This document shows positions 18,875 through 26,987 of a stretch of 64,000 nucleotides of DNA, one piece after another. A program made the position numbers and the translations under genes. The DNA is from Promethearchaeota archaeon (GTDB lineage Archaea; Asgardarchaeota; Lokiarchaeia; Sigyniarchaeales; SOKP01), in the NCBI GenBank assembly GCA_019058245.1, contig JAHPZJ010000013.1, positions 9,166 through 73,165 on the forward strand, in the 5' to 3' direction. Position 1 is the first letter of the stretch. Every line of letters starts with the position of its first letter. Under the pieces are notes generated by a model that had not been told where the DNA came from, did no database searches, and saw only the letters and a list, made by a program, of their open reading frames with translations.

Positions 18875-18945
18875 TTTTTACTTTTTAATGCTTTTTATAA
18901 TATATTATATCATTTAACTTTTTTAATAAAATTTGAGTTAGATTT

Positions 18946-20436
18946 TTATTCTTTTGGTGCTATTTTGAGTGTTCTGGAAAATATTTTTCCAAATGATTCA
19001 GTTGAAGCCTCGACCAAAATATTAGCTTTGATGGGTTCACCAACTGGTATATCCAATGGATAACCAATCTCAATTGTTTCAAATGGAAATAGTTCTCTTA
19101 TAGTAGTAATCCATGGGCTTTTTTCAAAAAGTTCTTCAATTGTTACAATTCTAATTTTCAAATCCTCTAAGACATACCCAATAGTATTTGTTAATGAAAT
19201 ATTTAGTAATTTGTCCTTTTCATTTAAGTCTTTCGAAACACTTAGGAATTTTCTTGCTCCTAAAGTTGGAGTAACGCCTGGTTGTTCTACTTCTGGTTTT
19301 GTTTCGATTCTAGGTTCTTCAGTTTCCTCAGAATCTCTTACTATAAACACTTTCCTCTTTTGAATTGTATATTGAGACACCTTTTTCAGTTTTGCTAAAA
19401 ACAAAACAGCATTCAAGTTGATAGTATTAAAAGGCTCAATTTTTAGATAATCCTTTTCAGCAGCATCTTCTATTATTTCTGCGCCTATCCCAGTTCTAGC
19501 AAATACTGTATTTTTATTTGCTCCAGAACCTACACTGCCTACCGAAATATCGGCATTCTCAGCAGTAAGATCGGTACAAAAATTACAACTTGAGGACTTA
19601 AATTTATCTAATTGTCTAATAGTATATGATTTAAACGGTTCTCCCTGCGGATCATAATATAAATGAAATTTTCCTTTATTTATATCCATTTTTTGAACTT
19701 TTGATAAGTCTATCCCTTCTTTCTCAAAGAATGGATAGATTGCTTCAGGAGCAAATGAATCCATACAAAATAATCCAATTTTAAGTACATGACATCGCAT
19801 AAAATATTTCAACATCCCAGTTGGGCTATCAAACATTTTTGATACAGCATCAATATTGCATGGTGTCCCAACAAATGCAATTGATCTAAAATCTTGTCTG
19901 ACGGCATCCATAAGTGCCTCAACAGTTTGAGAGTGACTATAAATAGAGCCTGAAGATTTAATTGCATCGTCTTTACTTGTAATAATTTGAGCTACTGGAC
20001 GCCAAGGGTTATTTGGATCTTTCATTGTTACAACCGCAGCGTCAATTAGATGTTCATCGAATAAATAGCATAGAATACTTGTTACTGTTCCACCATCCTG
20101 TCCTCCAATTACTTCTGGAATGTTTGTATTTGCAACATATCCTGTTTTAAAATCTCCCATTAATTGGTAAGGATCGGTAATTGTCCGTGGGCACTGATTA
20201 TAACAAATACCACAACCAGTACATTTACCAATTAATTTTGGTTGTCCTGCAAGATCATCCCATTCTAGTACTGGACATACTGCTGCACATGTACCACACT
20301 GAGTACATATACCAGTTCGTACGATTTCCTTCATCAACATCCCAAAACTGTCTTTCTTCCCCTCTAACTTCTTTTGTATATATTCAAAAGAGTACTCATA
20401 TGGAGTTTCAGTTTGATCAGTTTTTTCTTCGGTCAT
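18946..20436 (-). CDS. FrhB-like flavo-iron-sulfur protein with C-terminal beta extension
   Basis: 496 residues. Two [4Fe-4S] ferredoxin motifs (CTQCGTCAAVCPV about 44-56; CTGCGICYNQCPR about 72-84) precede an FrhB domain: GGQDGGTVTSIL, SSGSIYS, FVGTPCNIDA, GLFCMDSF and CNFCTDLTAENADISVGSVG. FrhB proteins bind FAD and pass electrons between iron-sulfur clusters and F420 or another partner. After about residue 385 the protein continues with a linker and a beta-rich domain not found in ordinary FrhB. It is cytosolic. It lies upstream of the Rag-like GTPase on the same strand and is separate from the Hdr cluster, though similar to the FrhB proteins at 29.5 and 31 kb. Confidence 0.85.
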   Translation of the reverse strand: MTEEKTDQTETPYEYSFEYIQKKLEGKKDSFGMLMKEIVRTGICTQCGTCAAVCPVLEWDDLAGQPKLIGKCTGCGICYNQCPRTITDPYQLMGDFKTGYVANTNIPEVIGGQDGGTVTSILCYLFDEHLIDAAVVTMKDPNNPWRPVAQIITSKDDAIKSSGSIYSHSQTVEALMDAVRQDFRSIAFVGTPCNIDAVSKMFDSPTGMLKYFMRCHVLKIGLFCMDSFAPEAIYPFFEKEGIDLSKVQKMDINKGKFHLYYDPQGEPFKSYTIRQLDKFKSSSCNFCTDLTAENADISVGSVGSGANKNTVFARTGIGAEIIEDAAEKDYLKIEPFNTINLNAVLFLAKLKKVSQYTIQKRKVFIVRDSEETEEPRIETKPEVEQPGVTPTLGARKFLSVSKDLNEKDKLLNISLTNTIGYVLEDLKIRIVTIEELFEKSPWITTIRELFPFETIEIGYPLDIPVGEPIKANILVEASTESFGKIFSRTLKIAPKE

Positions 20437-20794
20437 AATTATGTTTTCAAATCCTAAATTGATTATTAAATATTTGATACTTCAATTTAATAAACTAGGT
20501 ATTGTAAAAAAATATTATTAAATTATAAGACAAAAAATGATAATTTTTTGAAAAAAAAAGTAAAAAAATTGTGACTGATTATAACTTAAAGTAATTTATT
20601 TTCGATTTTTTGTTGAAATTATGATAAAAAAAAGTAAAAATTTTATATTCAAAAAGTTTGGTCAAAAAAGTATTTTTTCAAATTCTGCGATTTTGAGTGA
20701 TAATTTTCCTATTAAAACTATAATCTTTTTTTCGTTTATTCGACTCTCTTTTTTAATGTCTAATTTTTTAAATTTTGTATAAAAGAATAATATA
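20437..20794. other. AT-rich intergenic region
   Basis: Rich in A and T homopolymers; the string AAAAAAAAGTAAAAA occurs twice. It holds the promoter of the FrhB-like gene (minus strand) and the 3' end region of the HEAT gene. No RNA gene or operator was recognised. Confidence 0.45.
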
Positions 20795-22393
20795 CTAAGA
20801 TACTTCTATTTCAAGCTTTTCCTCAATTTTTTTAATAGCATTTGAAGCGTATATTCGTACAACTCTGTGAAAATCATTTACTTTTGTCAATAAGGCACTA
20901 AGCACGGATTCTCCACCAAAATTCTCTAATAATTTAATTAAACTAAGTTTTATCTTGTAATTCTCAGAATCTTGTATTTTTAAATAATCAGCAAGAATTA
21001 CTAAATTTTTATTTAATATTCTTGATATCTCTTGCTTGTTATCTCTAACTTTATACCAATTATTTTGATATATATTATAGATCGCATCAACCGCAACTTT
21101 TTTTATAAGCCAATAAGCGGTATTATCCTTTATGATCCGCAATAAACCTTCTAATGGTTCAATACTACCAATTTTTCCTAGAGCAATAATTACATTTTTT
21201 CTCACTTCTAAATTTTTTAAATCTAATAACTCGTATAAAGATTTAACAAACTCTTTTTCACCCAATTCACCTAAAATAAATGCTACGCTCTCTTTAATGG
21301 CATTATTATCTTTATTTAGGGAAATATATAAGTATTCATAGGAAACATTGGGGTTGTATTGATATATTCTCTTTATTGCATCTACAATATATAACTTCAT
21401 ATCTAAATCGGTATATTCAAAACTTACATCCTCAATATCTAAAATATCTAAAAGCTCAGGAACAGCGGATAAGTCTCCAATCTCAGCTAAGGCTTCAATT
21501 GCTGCGATGGCTACTTCATTATACATATTATCTAAATTAGAAATTAATAAATCCACAGCACTTTTGAGTTTTAATTTCCCACATAATATACTAGCATTTT
21601 TCCTAACAATAAAATCATCAATCAATAGTAATTTTATGATATCATCTTTAAGTTCACTTTTTAATAATGTAAAAATAGTAAGAATAGCTTCCATTAAAGT
21701 GGAATCTTCTTCTTTTAAAATATGTGTTGTTGTTTTTAATATCTCATTCTTGTTATTTATTAAATTAGAATAAATTAAAGGATATTTTGTTTTAATAAAA
21801 CTAGTATCTTCAAAAGAAACATTGAATCTTGAGATTTCATATCCAATAAGTCTTATCATTTCCGCTTTATGAGAATTTGAATATTTTTTTTCCTTTAATG
21901 ATTCTAATAAAAGATTTATTAACTTTTCAGGTTTTAAACTTAATAATTCAATAGATACACACTCTTTAATGGAATTAACTTTGTTATCTAATTCCTTTAT
22001 AAATAATCTTATTTCTGGGTCATTAAAACATATCTTTCTTATTGCTTTTAAAGCAGATAATTTAACTTTATTATTCACGGGTTCTTGTTCTAATATCCAT
22101 TTCAATAGTTTTAATGCCTTCTGATGCTTTATTCTACCTAAAGCTTTAGCAGCTTCACATTTTATTTCAGTCTTATCATCAGAGATTATCAAATTTTCAA
22201 AAATTTCAAAATAATCATCTTTTAATGTCTTTGAATCAAATATTATCAATCCTAAATATTTTATTGCATCTTTTCTCTTTGTATTATCTTTCTCTTTATC
22301 TATAATATCAGTTAGCATTTTCGCTGAGTTTTCTATTCCAAATTCTTTACTTTTCTGATAGATTTCACGAGGATGGATCTGTGTTTTCATCAT
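20795..22393 (-). CDS. HEAT-repeat protein
   Basis: 532 residues of repeating paired helices. Clear repeats include KIECEAAKALGRIKHQKALKLLKWIL-type units near 75-105, YNEVAIAAIEALAEIGDLSAVPELLDIL near 295, and two units near 385 and 420 (SVAFILGELGEKEFVKSLYELL; NVIIALGKIGSIEPLEGLLRII). HEAT/PBS-lyase-like repeats form a curved scaffold for protein binding. No enzyme domain, signal peptide or membrane segment is present. Partners are unknown and no gene shares its strand closely. Confidence 0.85.
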   Translation of the reverse strand: MMKTQIHPREIYQKSKEFGIENSAKMLTDIIDKEKDNTKRKDAIKYLGLIIFDSKTLKDDYFEIFENLIISDDKTEIKCEAAKALGRIKHQKALKLLKWILEQEPVNNKVKLSALKAIRKICFNDPEIRLFIKELDNKVNSIKECVSIELLSLKPEKLINLLLESLKEKKYSNSHKAEMIRLIGYEISRFNVSFEDTSFIKTKYPLIYSNLINNKNEILKTTTHILKEEDSTLMEAILTIFTLLKSELKDDIIKLLLIDDFIVRKNASILCGKLKLKSAVDLLISNLDNMYNEVAIAAIEALAEIGDLSAVPELLDILDIEDVSFEYTDLDMKLYIVDAIKRIYQYNPNVSYEYLYISLNKDNNAIKESVAFILGELGEKEFVKSLYELLDLKNLEVRKNVIIALGKIGSIEPLEGLLRIIKDNTAYWLIKKVAVDAIYNIYQNNWYKVRDNKQEISRILNKNLVILADYLKIQDSENYKIKLSLIKLLENFGGESVLSALLTKVNDFHRVVRIYASNAIKKIEEKLEIEVS

Positions 22394-22664
22394 TTGCCTT
22401 GTTGTTGCCTCAGTTATTATTTAAAAAGTTACTAAAGAATCTATTTAATTATCAAAGTAGATCACCAATTATAAAAATGTTTCCCAAATCAGGCAAAATG
22501 TTAGATAAGGTTCAACTGGATCAGTAAAAAAGATCCATTTCAATAATTCCTCAAAAAAGATTTTATGATGAGATACACTTTTTTTCTAATTTTTTATCAA
22601 TATAAAAATTTAAATAGGATTTTAAGCCAAATTATCATCAGAGAAATCAAAAAAATTTAAAAAA

Positions 22665-22842
22665 ATGTCAAAAAAAAACCCAATATTTAATTTTGTTTAT
22701 GTTTTTATTAACTGTTTCATTGGTAAGAATTCAAAATGTAAAATCACATAAACCAAGTGGTATGGATTAATTTTATAGTAATAGGGAATTGAGAGTAACA
22801 ATTCATCATGAAGTTTCTGATCCAAATTCTATATTTATTTAA
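22665..22842 (+). pseudogene. remnant of a small secreted protein
   Basis: ATG at 22665 opens into MSKK and an A9 run. Shifting frame within the run gives a hydrophobic leader (YLILFMFLLTVSLV), then KSHKPSGMD, a TAA, and in the same frame FYSNRELRVTIHHEVSDPNSIFI before the final TAA. The pattern of a signal peptide followed by HKPSGM and a VTIxHxVSDPN strand is that of a small exported beta-sandwich protein, now carrying one frameshift and one stop. It could be a recent pseudogene or contain sequence errors. Confidence 0.5.
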
Positions 22843-22890
22843 TAATAGTGAATTTATTCTTTATTAAAACAAAAAAATATAAAATTCACA

Positions 22891-23616
22891 ATGTCAATTC
22901 GTCAATCAATAAATAGGATAAGAGAGAAATTTTACAATGTAGTTACAAATTTCAAGTTTGTGAAAATTTGTTCTATGATAGTTTTGGTAGGTTACATTGG
23001 ATTACTCATAATTGGAGTCATTGTAGCTGCTTTATTAGATCCAGATGGTTATACTATATGGAATAATTGGATTTCTGATTTAGGGTCAATAAATGACACT
23101 CCTGCTCCCTTTTTATATGATATTGCATGCATATTAGCAGGTTCTATGACAATCCCCTTAACATTTTATATGGAAAGATTTCTTGCTCCCCTTCCTAAGA
23201 AAAATCAGTTATATCAACAGGATTTATCTCGATTACGTTTTAGGTTAAGTAGTTATGCTTTTTTTTTTGGTATTATTGGAAATTTAGGCTATATAGGTGT
23301 AGGAATTTTCAGTGCTGATCGTGATTTTGAAGTTCTTTCTGTTTTAGGGCAAGGACCTCATGGTATTATGTCATACCTCGCTTTTGGAGGATTTACTTTT
23401 GGAGCATTCTTTATGGGTTGGTTAATAGTACTATACGACACAAAAATTCCTAAGATTCTGGGGATCTATGGGATAATTGGTCCATTGACTGTTGCTATAA
23501 TAAATCTAATAGAGAGTACTCCATTCTTAGAATGGGTATTGCTTTTCTCTATTTTAGCCTGGATAATCCCCCTTTCAATAATTCTGATTACAAAAGAAGA
23601 ATTTAAGCCTAATTAA
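22891..23616 (+). CDS. DUF998-like membrane protein
   Basis: 241 residues with six or seven hydrophobic segments starting at about residues 25-50. The motif NNWISDLGSINDTPAPFLYDIACILAG is characteristic of DUF998-type integral membrane proteins (a SDLG loop followed by a helix). The function of that family is not established. It starts at ATG, and no operon partner is apparent. Confidence 0.7.
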   Translation: MSIRQSINRIREKFYNVVTNFKFVKICSMIVLVGYIGLLIIGVIVAALLDPDGYTIWNNWISDLGSINDTPAPFLYDIACILAGSMTIPLTFYMERFLAPLPKKNQLYQQDLSRLRFRLSSYAFFFGIIGNLGYIGVGIFSADRDFEVLSVLGQGPHGIMSYLAFGGFTFGAFFMGWLIVLYDTKIPKILGIYGIIGPLTVAIINLIESTPFLEWVLLFSILAWIIPLSIILITKEEFKPN

Positions 23617-23701
23617 AATATACATTGAAGAGTAAAAATATCTTTTTATTAATCTCTTTTTTTTAATATAATTATTTAACTTGATTGAAATTGAATCCAA
23701 C

Positions 23702-23803
23702 ATGTCAAATATCTGCACTAATTGTGGTGAATCTCTTCAAAAAGAAGCTAAATATTGTATTGAATGTGGTAAACCTGTAAATATAGATTCTAAAAAAAAA
23801 TAG
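23702..23803 (+). CDS. 33-residue zinc-ribbon microprotein
   Basis: A short frame of ATG plus 32 codons encodes almost nothing but a zinc ribbon: C5-x2-C8 and C19-x2-C22 (ICTNCG and YCIECG) with a lysine-rich tail. The same ribbon occurs fused to membrane segments elsewhere in the window. It may be a genuine microprotein or the remnant of such a fusion; no SD is obvious. Confidence 0.5.
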   Translation: MSNICTNCGESLQKEAKYCIECGKPVNIDSKKK

Positions 23804-23885
23804 TAGATTCTTGAAATTGTTATCTTATGTTTAATTTAATTGGAAGAGAAAGTCTAAAAATAAACAATAATTACTTTCTTTGGTG

Positions 23886-23896
23886 TATCTATAACT
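23886..23896 (+). promoter_or_regulatory. shared TATCTATAACT motif, copy 1
   Basis: TATCTATAACT occurs 36 bases upstream of the first PadR start and again 38 bases upstream of the second. It is either a shared operator for autoregulation or duplicated promoter sequence. Confidence 0.4.
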
Positions 23897-23932
23897 AATT
23901 CTTAAAAATTTTAATATTTACTGGTCCTTCAT

Positions 23933-24544
23933 ATGAGCTCATCAAATAATAAAGAGACTACTAAAATATCCTTAGAAATTGATAATATTGCTAATAACAT
24001 CATAAAATCAATGAAAAAAGGGTATATTAATACATTAATATTATTAGCATTAGGAAAAGAACCCTCTCATGGATATAATTTAATGCAGAAAATTAAAGAA
24101 GAAAGTTATGGAGCATGGAACCCAACCGCTTCTTCATTATATCCTCATCTATCATCCTTGACAGATGATGAATTAATTACATTTACTATTGAAATGGATG
24201 GAAAAAGAGAGAGGAAAGTATATAAAATTACTGAGAAAGGCAAGAAAACTCTTAAAATATTACTTAAAAAGCAACGATCCATGATTAATTCTCTCCATTC
24301 TATGGTAATTTTCAACCTTGAAGAATCAAATTATTCTATTATTGATGATTTTCAAGGATTTTTCGATTCAGATTGGCTTGATGACATGACTTCTGATAGT
24401 AAAAAAAAAAAGGATAAATTTGCTATACTCTCAAGAAGAAAACAAGTTTTATCATTTTTAATAGACAAATTAGAAAATCTTGCTAATGACATTAATAAAG
24501 AAATTGTTTCCTTAAAAGGTAAAAGAACCCTATCATGGTTATAA
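23933..24544 (+). CDS. PadR-family transcriptional regulator, copy 1
   Basis: 203 residues. A PadR winged-helix DNA-binding domain covers about 30-115: LILLALGKEPSHGYNLMQKI, then SLYPHLSSLTDDELI and the wing EMDGKRERKVYKITEKGKKTL. A C-terminal helical part (about 120-200) should mediate dimerisation. PadR proteins sense ligands or envelope stress and usually repress adjacent genes. It is about 60% identical by eye to the copy at 24788 over the DNA-binding part, so the pair arose by tandem duplication. The targets may be the genes themselves and the neighbouring DUF998 or epimerase genes (inference). Confidence 0.88.
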   Translation: MSSSNNKETTKISLEIDNIANNIIKSMKKGYINTLILLALGKEPSHGYNLMQKIKEESYGAWNPTASSLYPHLSSLTDDELITFTIEMDGKRERKVYKITEKGKKTLKILLKKQRSMINSLHSMVIFNLEESNYSIIDDFQGFFDSDWLDDMTSDSKKKKDKFAILSRRKQVLSFLIDKLENLANDINKEIVSLKGKRTLSWL

Positions 24545-24548
24545 TTTA

Positions 24549-24683
24549 ATGTATACAATTAGAGAAGAAAGTTATGGAGTATGGAAGCTAACTGTTTTTT
24601 CTCTCTCTCTACATTTAATATTCTTAACAGATAACGAACTAATCAAATTTATCGTTAAAATGAATATTATAATAATATTATAA
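24549..24683 (+). pseudogene. decayed PadR fragment between the two PadR genes
   Basis: A 44-codon frame right after the first PadR encodes MYTIREESYGVWKLT, then SLSLHLIFLTDNELIKFIVKM, which aligns with the recognition-helix region of both intact copies (LMQKIKEESYGAWNPT, then SSLYPHLSSLTDDELI). The HTH start and the wing are missing. This is the relic of a third tandem copy. Confidence 0.6.
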
Positions 24684-24738
24684 TAATTGTTAATTTATTT
24701 GACAAAAAAATTATAAATCTTTAATATATATTTCGATA

Positions 24739-24749
24739 TATCTATAACT
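24739..24749 (+). promoter_or_regulatory. shared TATCTATAACT motif, copy 2
   Basis: Second copy of the 11-base motif seen upstream of the first PadR. It is joined on its 5' side to TTTCGATATA; a TTCGATATAT core recurs upstream of the epimerase gene near 25480, a possible common operator. Confidence 0.4.
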
Positions 24750-24787
24750 GATTTTAATTCTTTTTAATCTTAACAGGAGAATTTTAA

Positions 24788-25387
24788 ATGAGTCTAGAAA
24801 ATAACAAAGGAGATCCAAAACAATCTTTAGAAATTGATAAGATTGCTGATGCTATTGAGCTTTCAATGAAGAAAGGACATATAAGTACTTTAATTTTATT
24901 AGCATTAGAAAAAGGGCCCTCTCATGGTTATAGTTTAATGCAAACAATTAAGGAAGATACCTATGGAGTATGGAATCCAACTGCCTCTTCATTATACCCC
25001 CATCTATCATCATTAACAGATAAAGAGTTGATTGAATTTAAGAGCGAAATGGATGGAAAAAGAGAACGAAAAGTATATGAGATTACAGAGAAAGGCAGGG
25101 AAACTCTGAAAATGCTTCTTGAAAGGCAACAAAACATGAGGAAATCACTCCTTTCTATGATAATGTCTACTATTGGATTAACAAATTTTAGCCTTCCTGA
25201 TGATTTTGAGGAATTTTTTGATTCCGATTTGATTGATGATGCAAGCTTAATTGATAAAACAAATGAAGAAAAACTCAAAATTCTTTCAAAAAGAAAAATT
25301 ATTATATCAAAAGTAGTTAGCAAATTAGAAAACTTAATGAATGAGCTTGACCAAAGAATAGACTCCTTAAAAATAAGTAAAAAATAA
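24788..25387 (+). CDS. PadR-family transcriptional regulator, copy 2
   Basis: 199 residues. It has the same architecture as its upstream neighbour: winged helix at about 30-115 (LEKGPSHGYSLMQTI, SLYPHLSSLTDKELI, MDGKRERKVYEITEKGRETL) and an acidic helical C-terminus. ATG is preceded by AGGAG nine bases upstream. The C-terminal halves of the two copies have diverged more than the DNA-binding halves, which suggests similar operators but different signals or dimer partners (inference). Confidence 0.88.
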   Translation: MSLENNKGDPKQSLEIDKIADAIELSMKKGHISTLILLALEKGPSHGYSLMQTIKEDTYGVWNPTASSLYPHLSSLTDKELIEFKSEMDGKRERKVYEITEKGRETLKMLLERQQNMRKSLLSMIMSTIGLTNFSLPDDFEEFFDSDLIDDASLIDKTNEEKLKILSKRKIIISKVVSKLENLMNELDQRIDSLKISKK

Positions 25388-25619
25388 AATATTCTGATTC
25401 TATTTTTTGATTCAATTACTCTCGAGAGCTTAAATAAATCGACTAATTGATATAAATATTGAAACGCGATAAATTTAACTTCGATATATTTAAATATCTG
25501 AAAATTTTTTATTATTCATTATTCAGATATATCAGATAAAGACATATCAAAATCTAGAATATTTTTTTTTTGCATAATAAATAATAAATTTAAAATCTCC
25601 TTAAAAAGAAAGGTTGAAT

Positions 25620-26618
25620 GTGTTGAAAATTTTATTAACAGGAGCATTTGGTAATGTTGGATTAAGTACTTTAAAAGAGATGCTTAAGAGAAATTATGAT
25701 ATTAGAGTTTTTGATATTAAAACTAGTAAAAATAAGCGAATCGCTTGGAAGTATAAAAAAAAAGTAGAAATTATTTGGGGAGATATTAGAAAAGAAAAAG
25801 ATGTTCGAAAGGCTGTTGAAGATATTGATGTTGTAATCCATATTGCTGCGATTATTCCACCCTTGGCCGATAAAAAGCCTAAATTAGCAGAAGCAGTAAA
25901 TGTTGGAGGAACTAAAAATATTATTACAGCAATGGAAAGCCAGTTAAAAAAGCAAAGGCTTATTTTTACATCTTCGGTGGCTGTTTATGGAGATCGTCTT
26001 GAAAATCCATTAATAACACCTGAAGATCCATTAAATCCAAATCATGATGATGAATATGCTAAGCAAAAAATCGAATGCGAAGAATTAATTAGAAATTCGA
26101 ATTTAGAGTGGGTGATATTTAGATTAACATATATCGTATCATTGAATAAACTACAAATGGATCCTTTAATGTTTGAAATGCCTCTTGATACTTGTATTGA
26201 AATTTGTGATACTAAAGATGTTGGTCTTGCCCTTACTAATGCTGTGGAAAACAAAGATATTTGGGGAAATATTTTACATATTGCTGGAGGAGAACGATGC
26301 CGAATTTCATATCGAGAATATCTTAAAGAAATGTTGGGAATCTTTGGTATCGGTTTTGAAGAATTACCTGAAGAAGCTTTCAGACGGGAAAGGGGATTTC
26401 ATTGTGGGTTTATGACAACCAAAAAAAGTCAAGAACTTTTGAATTATCAAAAACACACTCTTGATGATTACTTCAGTGCTGTAAGAAAAAAAGTAGCTAT
26501 TATACGATTTTTTAACATAGTGTTTAAACCAATTATGCAAAAATACTTACTTAATAAATCTCATTATTATAAGGATTATCTAAACAATTATTATCTTGAA
26601 ATTAAAAATAAAAATTAA
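25620..26618 (+). CDS. NAD-dependent epimerase/dehydratase (extended SDR)
   Basis: 332 residues from GTG at 25620; TTG at 25614 and TTG at 25623 are also open, and an AAAGG at 25609-25613 favours GTG or the second TTG. The Rossmann motif is TGAFGNVG near the N-terminus. D-x-V-I-H-I-A-A (about 76-83), SSVAVYGD and the YAKQK catalytic Tyr-Lys pair identify an extended SDR of the NAD-dependent epimerase/dehydratase type. The basic C-terminal tail (about 290-332) is unusual and may touch membrane. The substrate, probably a nucleotide sugar or sterol-like alcohol, is unknown. It may be regulated by the PadR genes just upstream. Confidence 0.85.
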   Translation: MLKILLTGAFGNVGLSTLKEMLKRNYDIRVFDIKTSKNKRIAWKYKKKVEIIWGDIRKEKDVRKAVEDIDVVIHIAAIIPPLADKKPKLAEAVNVGGTKNIITAMESQLKKQRLIFTSSVAVYGDRLENPLITPEDPLNPNHDDEYAKQKIECEELIRNSNLEWVIFRLTYIVSLNKLQMDPLMFEMPLDTCIEICDTKDVGLALTNAVENKDIWGNILHIAGGERCRISYREYLKEMLGIFGIGFEELPEEAFRRERGFHCGFMTTKKSQELLNYQKHTLDDYFSAVRKKVAIIRFFNIVFKPIMQKYLLNKSHYYKDYLNNYYLEIKNKN

Positions 26619-26987
26619 TGATATAAGCATTCTTTCAACTTTTTTACTTCTCTTCTTTTTTTATTAGAAAAATAAAATTGTTAAAATTGTAATTTCTTTT
26701 TTTGATCAAAAAACCTATACTAATTTTATATTTAAAAAATTAATTCGTCATTGATTATTGATTCAGTTAAAATAAATTAGTTTTAGTGACCATTTCATAT
26801 ATATTTACTTATCTTGATAATCAATAATATTAAAAGTATTGGAAACGTAAATAAAATTAACAGAAAACTTTTAAGTTTGATCATTATAAAAAGATCAATA
26901 TAAGAAATTAAAAATTTTCCAAGAAAGTTCTTAGAAATTTATTATTATACAATTATGTAAAATCTAGAGGTGGATGTGTAAAAATAG
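26619..26987. other. intergenic region upstream of the selenocysteine hdrA
   Basis: AT-rich, with a candidate TATA element (TTATAAAA, near 26884) inside a GATC-flanked inverted repeat about 95 bases before the ATG, and an SD (GAGGTG) near 26966-26972. No GC-paired SECIS-like hairpin was found here, so the 5' region does not obviously explain UGA decoding. Confidence 0.4.

Noticed and set aside
26865..26900. 5' SECIS for hdrA
   Set aside because: The GATC-flanked inverted repeat is AT-rich and lacks the GAA/A loop and GC stem; it better fits a promoter element.
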